Assembly: GCF_000321225.1 (NCBI RefSeq)
Contig: NW_004450323.1
Span: 2,920,698 to 2,984,697 of the forward strand
DNA: 64,000 nt
DNA from: Odobenus rosmarus divergens
Lineage: Eukaryota > Chordata > Mammalia > Carnivora > Odobenidae
Reading direction: 5' to 3'
The notes beneath the pieces were generated by a model that worked only from the letters and a program-made list of their open reading frames with translations, was not told where the DNA came from and did no database searches. The position numbers and the translations under genes are program-made. Numbering within the stretch: position 1 is the first letter of the stretch; the number at the start of each line of letters is the position of its first letter. Of this stretch, positions 54,683 to 64,000 are shown one piece after another.

Positions 54683-56204
54683 GTGCACCAGGGTGGAGGG
54701 CTGACCTGCTTATCCCCAGGCACCCGCCTCTCTTCTGCTCTATACATGTGTGCTCATGGAAAGCTGTTTTTCTCCTCTAAATATCTGTGGGAATTTGCAC
54801 ATTGGAGAAAAAGTAGCATTCTTCCTGGAGAGAATTTGTTCGCCTGATGACAGTAAAACCAGAGAGATGTTTTAGATGTTGAGCTGAGACATGGATTCAG
54901 TGGAAGGCCATGGGTACAGTGAGGCAGACAGAAGACCCAAGAACTTCAGGGTTCCAGGTCATTCCGTCTGTCTGTAAATCAGCTGAAAAGGATTTTGTCC
55001 AGTGGGCACTCTCATTGGTCTATACAAATGGATTGTGACGGTGAGCAGCTAATACGAATTGACTGGTGTGGTGACTGCTACCAGTAAGTGGTAATCAAGA
55101 ATTCACCCTGCAAGAAGGCATAGCCCTTACTAGCTGAATAAGCCTTGGTGAACAAATGAGATGATTTATGCTGTGCTTTCAGGCTGTTCTGTCTTTCCTG
55201 GAGTTCTTGGCATACAACTTCTGAAGGATTTTTAAAAACTTTATTTTCATTTGTTATTTTAAAACTTTATTTTCTTGTTTGTTTCTTAAATGGAACCCAT
55301 ACCCTGTGCCAATTGTCATCTGTGCTCAAATGCTTGAAAACTTCATCACCTCGCCTATCTATAATGAGGATTTCTTTTAATTAACTTGTTTGTTCATCTT
55401 TTCATTTTACACCTATTGTCAAAAATGAAATAGTCAGCCCTCTTTTAATCTTCTGACATAAGAAAAAGAGAGCAAATGAACTTTGATCACATACAAATGT
55501 CTGAATTACAACTAAGACAATGGAAGATTGGCTTGCGTAAGCATTCTGTATACTCACAGAACCCTGGGTCGTGTCTGGGCTCCCCAGTGGATCACGTACC
55601 CTGCTGCTTTTGAGAGTGGTACATGGGGAGAAGTTTGCAGGGTTTGACACTTGGGGTGATTTGCACATGTCAACTTGGTTAACCTGGAACTGTGTTTACC
55701 AAACTCCCTTCCCTGTATAGTTCTAGGCTACTGTTGTCCAAAAAAAATTTTTTGTGTTGGCTGAAGAGAAGCAGCACAATGATCTCTGAGTCACCGTGAT
55801 TCAATGTGGTGACAGAGGTAGAGGTGCTGGCAGATTCCAGTTTGTTCTTGCTGTCACCAGCTCCATATTCTGTTCTTCTTCCAACTCCTGACCCTGCTGA
55901 GCAACAGTGGCCCCAGAGTCCAGGCCTGTCACCAGATGCTTAGCAGACCTCCCTTGAGCTTCCTTTTGTGGTTGCACTTCAGTGGTACGACATGCTTGGC
56001 TGTGTTACTGACTCTCTCTGATCTTTCAACTCCCCACCTGGACCTTTACTTTCTCTTCTCCTCCTATAATTATGTGAGAGCTAATGTTTCATAATAAATC
56101 CCTTATCCCACGATGCACAGTGGTTCTCCTTCTCTGTTTGAATCCCGAGATACCCAGTGGGAAGGGATTATTAATTACTAGACGGTTCCTGTTGGCAAAG
56201 GCCC
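54683..56204. other. No recognisable feature
   Basis: Unique-looking. A local repeat of TTAAAAACTTTATTTTC / TTTAAAACTTTATTTTC occurs at about 55231-55275. Confidence 0.45.
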
Positions 56205-56425
56205 TACACACTGGAGTCGGAGATACTCTGTACCAACCTCTGTTCCTCCATACCAGCTGATTGATTTGGGGCAAGACGTTAAGCCTCTCAAGCCCCATTT
56301 TCTGCACTTGTGAAATAACATTAGCTACCATATAGGGTCACTGTGAGGTTTAAATGGCATATTGCGTGTAAAGCACTTAGCCTGATAAGTAGCAAATGCT
56401 CAGTAAATGTTAATACTATTGAAGG
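56205..56425 (+). repeat. MIR SINE
   Basis: 'CACACTGGAGTCGGAGATAC', 'GGGGCAAGACGTTAAGCC', 'GTGAAATAACATTAGCTACC', 'GTAAAGCACTTAGCCTG', 'GCTCAGTAAATGTTAATAC' are sense MIR. Confidence 0.8.
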
Positions 56426-57344
56426 TGCTGAATGTCTGAAGGGGAGTCAAGTAGTAGAGCCTAAAATATATGGAGAGAAGCAAATGATTGAGTATAGGTG
56501 TTTTAGGATTTATGGAAAGCTGAGGTTGAAGAGACAAACAAGAATCAGCAGCAAGGAGGCAAGATGGAAGGAATAGGCAGTTCAGGATAAAAGCTGTGAG
56601 TGCTGAGGGTCTGGACACAGGGGCTAGTCATTCAGAATGCACATCAGTCATTTTACCCAGGGTCCCTCTTGCTAGGTGGGCAGGTCAGGTCTCCCTGGGT
56701 TCACTGTGTGAAAAACTGCTGTGTAGAGTCTGAGGGATTTCCTGGATTGTTCTGCTGGTATACAGCCCTTACCCTTAACGAAAGTTAGCTTTCGTGGCAC
56801 TGGAAGAAACCCAAGATAGCCTGAACCCAGTTTGGTTCCATCCTGGAGTGTCATGGTAGTTATGGTGGGGGAAGGAGGAGTTCTGCCATACAGAATATAA
56901 TGCCCCAGCCTCAGTAAGAAGACCTGACACTCAGGGTGAATGGTGAATGGGTGTGTGGTGTAATAGGAGATGATAGCTATGTGGGCAACCAGTTCATAAC
57001 CCCCATCTCTTCAGAGACCCAGGAACCTGCCCAGATTGGAGAATGAGTAAGCCCACACTGCCCTCCTCCTGAATAAACTGAATGAGGATTGTGTTCAAGT
57101 GGGGCATTGCCCATGGGCAACTAGAAACCTTCAAGGGAAGAGAAAAAGATCTGAAAACCCCATAGAATCAGAAAACATGATCGGAGAGAAGTGTGGATGT
57201 GCAACTTTAGAGAAGGCTTTGGAGGCACCTAGTAGCTGCCTTTGGCTCTCTGAAAGTTTTCATGGGAACACAGGTCTGAGATCAATGAGTGGAAATTATG
57301 AGAAGATAGGTTTGCCTCAGTGTATTCCTGTCAATAATAATTGA
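56426..57344. other. No recognisable feature
   Basis: Unique-looking. A short perfect hairpin ACGAAAG-TTAG-CTTTCGT lies at 56779-56796. Confidence 0.45.
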
Positions 57345-57560
57345 AAATAATGGTCAGCATTTATTGGGTACTTCCTTTGTACCAGGCATTGTTTTCAGCA
57401 ATCTACATATATTATCTTGTTAAAATCTTACAATATCCCTGTAAAGTACTGAGGCACTCAGAAGTTAAATAATCTGCCCATGTTTATAGAATTTGACATA
57501 ATGGAGAAAGGACTCAGAACCAGGAAGTCTGTCTCCAGATCCTATGCTCCAAACCGACGG
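57345..57560 (-). repeat. MIR SINE
   Basis: 'GTCAGCATTTATTGGGTACT', 'GTACCAGGCATTGTTTTCAG', 'TCTTACAATATCCCTGTAAA', 'TAAATAATCTGCCCATG' are antisense MIR. Confidence 0.75.
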
Positions 57561-57674
57561 CCCTCTGATTTACAATGGAGGGAATTCCCGCATCCAGCAG
57601 GATTTGGGGCTCCGTTATGTCTGAGCTTTGTTCCAACTCAGATTCCTTGAGGTCTTTCCAAGGCTAAGTTGGTT

Positions 57675-57795
57675 GGTATTCAATGCAGTTCAACAAACAT
57701 TTATGGAGGACTGAGCATTCGCCAGGCTCTGGGCTGGGTACTGGGATATCAAGATAAACAAGACAAGACAGTCCCATAATAGAGGTGCAGAGAGT
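57675..57795 (-). repeat. L2 LINE 3' end
   Basis: 'CAACAAACATTTATGGAGGA', 'CGCCAGGCTCTGGGCTGG', 'GATAAACAAGACAAGACAGT' match antisense L2. Confidence 0.7.
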
Positions 57796-58337
57796 TTTGG
57801 TCCACAGGATAGAATCAACTTTCTCTCTAAGAGTTGTCAAATTTGTGAAAAAGGAAATCTTTGGTTTTGAAACTCCCATCCCAGCTCCTTTTGTCACCCT
57901 CTCCCCCCTTTCCCGATGTCAACCAGCAAACTGCACAGTTGTCTCACTGTTGAAAGAGTTCCTGACAGTGTTTGGCACTGGGAAGGCTGAGGGCCAAATG
58001 AGTGTACATATAAACCAGTCACACCTGGTTTAAAGGCTCAGCTCAACCACTGATAAGTGAGATAAATCATGTGTTTCAGACAAAGCACCCACGATATTGG
58101 GTCTCCTTCCATACCTGCCAGTTCATGACTTATTTCCACCCATTTAACCTAAAACTATCAGATCTGGACAGGAAAATAAAATGGTAATAAGGTAATCTCC
58201 TGTGGAACCTTTTATTTTCACACTATAACATTGTTTATGGAACAAAGGAATGGAAATACATTTTTGAAGAAGAGAGTAATCTTTTTTCTTTTTACTAAAG
58301 CTAAAGTGGGAATAAGACATATTTATGATCGTCCCAT
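57796..58337. other. No recognisable feature
   Basis: Unique-looking sequence. Confidence 0.45.
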
Positions 58338-58555
58338 AACCAAAGATGACATTTATTGAGCTCTCACTATATGCCAGGCAGTATTCATGAGCTTTACCAA
58401 TATTAATTCATTAAATCTTTATCCCAGTCATCTGGGGTCAGTGTCCTGGAAGCTCCATTTTACAGTTGAGGAAGTTGGACACGGAGAAATTAAGCATCTT
58501 GTCCAAAATCACACGACAAGTAAATAGGGGAGCCAGAATTTGAGGAAAACTAGCA
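58338..58555 (-). repeat. MIR SINE
   Basis: 'GACATTTATTGAGCTCTCAC', 'TATATGCCAGGCAGTATTCA', 'CTCCATTTTACAGTTGAGGA', 'CTTGTCCAAAATCACACGAC' are antisense MIR. Confidence 0.82.
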
Positions 58556-58609
58556 GTTGAACACTCAGACAGCATGATTCTGTTGCTTCTGTAACTGCAA
58601 TGTAAAAAT

Positions 58610-58642
58610 GAGGCAGGAAAAAAAAAAAAAAAAAAGAGGCAG
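58610..58642. repeat. Poly-A tract between direct repeats
   Basis: About 18 A flanked by GAGGCAG on each side (58610-58616 and 58636-58642). It could be a poly-A-only retroinsertion with a small target duplication, or simple slippage. Confidence 0.5.
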
Positions 58643-59164
58643 TGAGAAGATAAGAAATTAGCCTGAAAATCACATTAGTCAGGAGAGAGCCAGAATGCAA
58701 TCCGGTGAGCGTGTTCACCATGCAGGGGCCTGTCCCTGTAATTCTTGTGGCTCCTGAGAGGCCATGGGAAAGAGCCTTCCTCAAGCGAACCCTGGCGTTC
58801 GGTGGCACTGAAGTGAGGCTTACAGGGCTGAAGTCAAAGGTGTCTGCAGAGCTGCATTCCTTCTGTAGGCTTTAAGGAGAAGCAATTCCTTGCTTTTTCC
58901 AACTTAAAAGGCTACCCTCATTCCTTGGCCTGTGAACCCATCACATTGACCTCTGTTTCCATCCTCACATTTCCTTCTCTGACTCTTCTGCCTCTGCCTT
59001 ACAGATTTTAAGGACTCTTGTGATTACACTGGCCCACTCAGACAATCCAGGATCATTTTCCCATCTCCAGATCCTTAATCACATCCACAAAGTCCCTTTT
59101 GCCACAGGAGTCACAGGTTTTGGGGGATAAGGCCATGAACATCTTTGGGAAATGATTATTCTAC
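58643..59164. other. No recognisable feature
   Basis: Unique-looking sequence. Confidence 0.45.
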
Positions 59165-59465
59165 TGACCACAAGCACCAACTGCTGGTGAAAACCTAAAG
59201 CAACCGGAACCGTCACACACGGTTGGTGGGAATGCAAAATGGTGCGGCCGTTTTCGAAAACGTACGTACAAAGACTTGTACACAAATGCAACTTTATTTA
59301 TCATGATCACAACCTGGAAACAATCCAAATGCCCGCCTACCAGGAGAATAGTTAAAAGAAGATGTGGTATATCCATACAACAGAACATTACTCAGTTTAA
59401 AAAAAAACCAAAAAATAGTGGGTGCATGCAAGAACAAGGATGTTTTATATAAACCATACCTCAAT
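59165..59465 (+). repeat. Old L1 (L1M) 3' region
   Basis: 'GGTTGGTGGGAATGCAAAAT', 'ACTTGTACACAAATGCAACT', 'CCTGGAAACAATCCAAATGC', 'GATGTGGTATATCCATACAA', 'CAGAACATTACTCAG' are L1 ORF2-end landmarks, diverged and frameless. Confidence 0.8.
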
Positions 59466-59806
59466 AGAGTTCATTAATTTTTTTTTCTGGAAAAGATATA
59501 TCACCTGCTCTTCTGAGGTGATGAAATTGCTTCCAGAGAGTAGAGTATTTAACCATAGTTCTGTACTGCTGATCCTTGTTGTCATCAAGCCGTTAACATG
59601 TTGGAAGGATGGCATAGAAGCCTGAAACTAAACCGACAGAGCAGTAGGAGAAAGGAGTGCTAACCTATTTGAAAAGGTTCTAGAGTGTTCTTTTAACCCA
59701 AGCCCCTTGGGGCCTTTGTGAGTAAACAGAATAATTCCAGAGAAATGGGCTGCAGGCCCCACCAAATTCCTGATTTATAGAGGAGACATGAATGAAATGC
59801 TTTTAT
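59466..59806. other. No recognisable feature
   Basis: Unique-looking sequence. Confidence 0.45.
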
Positions 59807-59819
59807 AACAGTACATGGA

Positions 59820-60015
59820 GGGCGCCTGGGTGGCTCAGTCGTTAAGCGTCTGCCTTCGGCTCAGGTCATGATCTCAGGGTCCTGGGATCAAGCCCTGCAT
59901 CGGGCTCCCTGCTCCGTGGGAAGCCTGCTTCTCCCTCTCCCACTCCTCCTGCTTGTGTTCCCGCTCTCACTGTGTCCCTCTCTCTCTGTCAAATAAATTA
60001 AAAAAAAAAAAAAAA
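59820..60015 (+). mobile_element. Can-SINE
   Basis: Head GGGCGCCTGGGTGGCTCAGT, GTTAAGCGTCTGCC subtype, tail CAAATAAATT plus a run of A. TSDs AACAGTACATGGA (59807-59819) and AACAGTACGTGGA (60016-60028). Confidence 0.96.
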
Positions 60016-60044
60016 AACAGTACGTGGAAAAGGAAGCAAGAATG

Positions 60045-60175
60045 TGGCATTCATTCATTCATTCAATCATCCATTTAACATCGATTTCAACACTGGGAAC
60101 AGTTACTAAGGCAAGTCATTGTGCTCGTCCTGGGTACATAAGACAGATGCAGGTCCTGTTCTCAAAGTCTCAAGT
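60045..60175 (-). repeat. L2 LINE 3' end
   Basis: 'CATTCATTCATTCATTCAAT', 'TCGTCCTGGGTACATAAG', 'CAGGTCCTGTTCTCAAAGTC' match antisense L2. Confidence 0.6.
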
Positions 60176-60774
60176 CCAGATGATTACCATTTGTCATGCT
60201 TTCCCTGTTGCTGGCCAACCTCCACCTCCTAGTCTGGCGCATTCATCACAGCCTGACACAGCCAGTCCTGCCCCTGCAATGATCCTCCAAAAGCTACTTC
60301 CCTGATGGGTGTAGGATGGTAGAGGTCCCTATGGATTGGTCAATCATTCAGGAAAGAACAAGTGTCCCCTTTCCGTCCAACCCCCCCATCCTTTTCAGTG
60401 AGCTCTAAGGAAATGGTGAAATAAGAACTGGGATTTGGCCCAGGGCCCCTTAATAAATTATTTCTACACACCCCCTCTTGCATTTTAATGGAAAGAAAAT
60501 GGGTGTGGTACATCTCTTGCCCAATGTCAAAATTGAATTGAGTTTAATTCTATAAAATAGATTCCAAATTACATCATAAATAATAGTATGCTAACACAGA
60601 GACCTGAGCCAAACAGACATAAACAGCCAGTTCATAAAAGTAAAAAATTCTGATGTGCAAATAAACAATAACAAATGAGTCATTAGCTGCCCAGATCTTG
60701 GGAGGCTATAGTCTCTGGAAAAGGAAGAAGTCCTGGAAAGCGAAGTCTTGACCAGAGATTCAGACTGACATGAG
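60176..60774. other. No recognisable feature
   Basis: Unique-looking sequence. Confidence 0.45.
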
Positions 60775-60935
60775 TCATCTGCACAAAGCCTGGCACATAG
60801 TAGGTACACTCTCTATGTGGTTTGCAGCTGTCCTAGTTGGTGACATACAATAGTTAAACAGGTTATGCAATGCTCCAACCTTCTGCACAGCTCCTGGTTT
60901 ACAGTAGGTATTCAGAAATTGTTTTCAAATGTATG
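60775..60935 (+). repeat. L2/MIR 3' end fragments
   Basis: 'AGCCTGGCACATAGTAGGTA' at 60786 and 'TTTACAGTAGGTATTCAGAA' at 60897 are two short sense L2/MIR 3' motifs. They may be separate scraps. Confidence 0.5.
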
Positions 60936-61059
60936 AACAAGTTATATTGTGAGGACACTTGCTCCATATACATGGAGGAGTGAGGCTGTTCCACATGATC
61001 CTGTCTGGTTAAACAAAAAACCCTCCCACCAGCCAAACATGGTTTTACTAAAATTTACA

Positions 61060-61480
61060 AATGCATTGAACTTTTATTGCATTCAGAGCACTATGTTATG
61101 GTGAAGACAACAGTAAGGCATAGTACCTGCCTTCTAGAAGCTACATTTTATTGGGGGCATGTGTGGGTCCTTCTGGGGAGGGGACAGATACAAATGTAAT
61201 TAAGTAGGATGAAAGAACACATGGGAGCATAGAGGAAGAAGATTGACTATGCCTTGAAGAATTTAGAAAGGCCTTTTGGAAGAAATGGAATTGAGCTGAA
61301 CTTGAAGGAGGTGGTAGGGTAAATATTCCAAGAAAGGGGAATTTCAAAACAAAAGTAGAAAATGATGAGAAGAAAGAACATATTTAGGCAAGGGCCAGGA
61401 GATCCTGTAAGAGACCCACGAGCTATCTGTTTTCATTATGAAGCTGTGAGTGCCCCAGTGGCCAGGAAAACGAAACTGGT
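61060..61480 (-). repeat. L2-like ancient repeat
   Basis: 'GTACCTGCCTTCTAGAAGCT', 'TTGAAGAATTTAGAAAGGCC', 'TTGAGCTGAACTTGAAGGAG', 'TTCCAAGAAAGGGGAATTTC' follow antisense L2-type order. Confidence 0.55.
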
Positions 61481-62064
61481 TTAAGACCTTCATAAATTCT
61501 AAGACTAGAAATTTTATTACAGTGCTTCCCATGTGCAACTTGAGATTTTCAAAACACTAAATTACAAAATAAGGCCAAGGAAGTCCAACAAAGTTCTGAC
61601 TTTGCCCATTTAGAATAGTTTGATCTTTTTCTTTTAAACTTAAATATATCAAACTCTTAAAAAGAAAAATTATTCCAGAAGTTCTGCTTTGGAGTATTAG
61701 TTAGGATAGGAGAAGCTCTGCTGTAGGAAAAATGGACTCTGGAAACTCAGGGGATTAATCCCCATGCATTTGGTTGGGGCAGCACCCTCAAGCAACTCTT
61801 CTTCAGATGGCAGCTCCCGATTCAAGGCTCTTTGCTAGCAGCAGCTCTGCCACCCACTAGAGCCTCCTTGGAATCCTCCTTGATCTTGCACATGCAGCTG
61901 TCCAACTAGCAGAGAGAGAGAGACTATGGAACATTGTATAAGGGTTTAGAAGCGAGGCCCAGATCAGGTACACATCACATCCACCCACACTCCATGAGCC
62001 AAACTGGCCTCTGGCAACCTACACAATCACTGTAGGGAGACTGCAAATTGTAGGGGAGCACAAG
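61481..62064. other. No recognisable feature
   Basis: Unique-looking, with a short GA run near 61911-61921. Confidence 0.45.
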
Positions 62065-62360
62065 TGAATTGACTTCCTACAGCTGCTATAACCAATTTCC
62101 TCAATCCTAGTGGCTTCAAACAACATAAATTTTATGATCTTACAGTTCCATAGGCTAGAAGCCCAATTTGGGTCTCACTAGGCTAACATCAAGGTCACCA
62201 GGGCTGTGTCCCTCCCACAGGCCCCAGGGGAGACTGCTTCCTTGCCTTTCCCAGCTCCTAAATGCTTCCCACATGCTTTGGCTTGTGGCCCCCTCCTTCC
62301 ATCATGAAAGCCAGCAACATTACATCTCTTATAAAGGCTGGTATCTAATCTATTGGATAT
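62065..62360. repeat. Ancient interspersed repeat
   Basis: 'ACAGCTGCTATAACCAATTT', 'TGGCTTCAAACAACATAAAT', 'TAGGCTAGAAGCCCAATTTG', 'AACATCAAGGTCACCAGGGC', 'CCATCATGAAAGCCAGCAAC' match a widespread mammalian repeat related to the one at 46303. Family not named. Confidence 0.6.
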
Positions 62361-62720
62361 TGTTTTGATTCTAAGAGCCAAAGGTTATGTTTTTATTGCA
62401 TTATGTCTTCATATTTTCACTTCCCTCCTGGCCCCCACATTTCCAAAGTTAGACTATATGTGGTACTTGGTTGAATTCCACTTAATATGGTTCCCTAAAT
62501 TCATTTAAAACTTTACCAGAATAGCACCCCACATTTCAGCATCATGCCCCATGCACAAAAGGTCAGGCAGACGTGCCTAGCAGAAGTGAACCAAAGTTTG
62601 TTGGGAGAGGAGTGAGTACCCCTCTGCATTTTTTTTGTAAAGCAACTAAGTGCCCTCCAGGCCCGAGTAGAATTTTGTTTCGTTATTGAGTCACATGCAA
62701 TGGAATTAGAGGCAGTAAAA

Positions 62721-62898
62721 ACTCTACAACAAAGCAAATATCTCTTAGTAATCAGAATAATACTCATAAATATGGTCTCTGAGTTGATGATCTAAATAAA
62801 TGTATCTTAGAAAATTAAAGCTTTGCTGTAATGTAGTTGAGCCAAACAGCTCAGAATAAAAATGTATTACACCTTAAAAAAAAAAAAAAAAAAAAAAA
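62721..62898 (+). pseudogene. Probable 5'-truncated processed retrocopy (mRNA 3' UTR)
   Basis: An AATAAA signal (62855-62860) lies 15 bases before a run of 23 A (62876-62898), the spacing of a natural polyadenylation site. The A run is followed by GGCAGTAACA (62899-62908). GGCAGTAAAA occurs at 62711-62720, giving a short target duplication. The insert would be about 155 bp of transcript end plus tail. It matches none of the L1 or SINE ends seen elsewhere here. I do not recognise the parent gene; it contains only 3' UTR, so no protein can be read. Confidence 0.5.
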
Positions 62899-62908
62899 GG
62901 CAGTAACA

Positions 62909-63588
62909 CAGAAGTCAAAGCCATCAAAGATTTGAGACCTCTCTGAAGGACTATGTCTCAAACTCCAAACATGGGCCTGACAAAATCTCCTGGCTGATTT
63001 TAAAGAGGAACTGTTTAACAATTCTCAGTACATAATTTAATTAAGAAGAAAACAAAATATCCGTTTAAGCAAATAGGAAATGCAGACAAAAGCCAGGTAT
63101 TCTTTAATAAACTTCAAGTTCAGGGTCAATATTAAATCTGCAAAAGCAATAAGGCTCCCCAAATAGCAGGTCTTCACTACAATGCTCTGCATGGCCGCCC
63201 ATGGCCAAAAATAAGGGGAATATTTAGGTATTGAATGCAAAGGAAGATATATCTTGCTTTAGATAGTAAATAAAATCATTTTTGTGAATGTTCAATGTTT
63301 CTTTTTTCACCAAAAGCTTTTGGGTTGAATCAGTGAGGCGATTTAAGGAAACATAGTATTTGTAACGACTTACTTGTACACCTCTCTCTGAACTGATTGC
63401 AACACACATGAACAAGAAGCATTTGTCCAAGGACTGCCCAGGTCTTTTCCATGTGGCGGGCCCTCCATCGGTGGTGTACTGGTATCATTTTGCACTGGCC
63501 TGAGAGCCATTGTGCCCATTTCTTCCCAACTCCGTTCGCTGACATCTCATTGGTAATTTACAACGGCCACGGTGAGTATTTACCCCAC
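62909..63588. other. No recognisable feature
   Basis: Unique-looking sequence, followed by a 16-base A tract (63589-63604) with no polyadenylation signal. Confidence 0.45.
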
Positions 63589-63874
63589 CAAAAAAAAAAA
63601 AAAAGGCAAATGTCACAAGTGAGGGCTTCATTTTTTATTATTTATCTCTGAGACCCGCTTGTTAAGTGTTTACCAACACACGCAGCTGTCCCACACTGAC
63701 TTGAAATTTGTCTTTGGGATATATTTGGGGCAATCATTATTCTAACATACTGTTTGATACTATTGTTTCAGTGAGACTTCAGGATCAAGAGATATAATGT
63801 CCTATGACTTCTAGAAGTCCCATCAACAAAAAACAATTAGATTTCTACCTACTACTTAAAAAGAGTGCTTTTCT

Positions 63875-63997
63875 TGGTTATTGCCTGCTTTCTTTGCTAG
63901 AATATAAGGACAGGAATCTTCCTCCCTTTTATTAATTGATGTATCTCAAGAACCTAACAACAAAGGGTAGGTACTCAATAAATATTTGTTGAGTAAA
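63875..63997 (+). repeat. L2 LINE 3' end
   Basis: 'GCTAGAATATAAGGACAGGA', 'GTAGGTACTCAATAAATATT', 'TTGTTGAG' match the L2 3' terminus closely. Confidence 0.8.
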
Positions 63998-64000
63998 AGT

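Overview
The window is nuclear DNA from a carnivoran mammal. The best evidence is 17 tRNA-Lys-derived Can-SINE copies whose head reads GGGCGCCTGGGTGGCTCAG and whose A-rich tail contains AATAAATAAAATCTTT. This head and tail pattern fits an arctoid caniform (bear, seal or mustelid group). The dog-type head (GGGATCCCTGGGTGGC) is absent. Carnivore L1 3' ends with the characteristic TAGAGGGGAGGGG 3' UTR agree with this. Two runs of N (270 and 50 bases) show it is a draft assembly. The lineage call and all repeat family names are recalled from consensus sequences, not searched.

I found no protein-coding gene I can defend. There is no long ORF, no chain of spliced ORFs and no recognisable cellular protein domain. 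The only recognisable coding sequence is the decayed C-terminal end of L1 ORF2 in three young L1 copies. The stretch is best read as intergenic or deep-intronic DNA. All nine L1 pieces I could recognise, and the one LTR, lie on the plus strand. This would fit an intron of a minus-strand gene, but it is only a hint.

Layout. Positions 1-5.9 kb hold ancient L2, MIR and L1M fragments, a minus-strand SINE, and a 19-bp-TSD L1 whose 3' UTR is doubled. Positions 5.9-11.5 kb are mostly unique, with two SINEs, a MIR and a 15-bp perfect hairpin. Positions 11.5-12.5 kb are a second doubled-tail L1 cut by the 270-N gap. Positions 12.5-19.3 kb carry L2 and MIR fossils and a SINE cluster that includes one SINE nested in the tail of another. 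Positions 19.3-31 kb are the least repetitive part; they contain a strong CTCF-type motif and, about 1 kb downstream, a small GC/CpG-rich block with an E-box, which is the best regulatory candidate. Positions 31-34 kb are a dense nest of SINEs, MER5A-type DNA and two further DNA transposon fossils. Positions 34-45.7 kb are mostly unique, with an 88-bp tandem duplication and a SINE-interrupted MER20. Positions 45.7-47.7 kb are a TG-rich microsatellite with an N gap and two duplications that look like an assembly problem. Positions 48-52 kb hold an old L1 ORF2 piece, a solo LTR, a SINE and the longest L1. Positions 52-64 kb are unique DNA with L2/MIR fossils, one SINE and a probable 3' UTR retrocopy.

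I found no previously undescribed biological system. The observations most worth a second look are the CTCF motif with its GC-rich neighbour, the probable retrocopy near 62.8 kb, the duplications around the 50-N gap, the doubled L1 tail and the one-sided L1 orientation.
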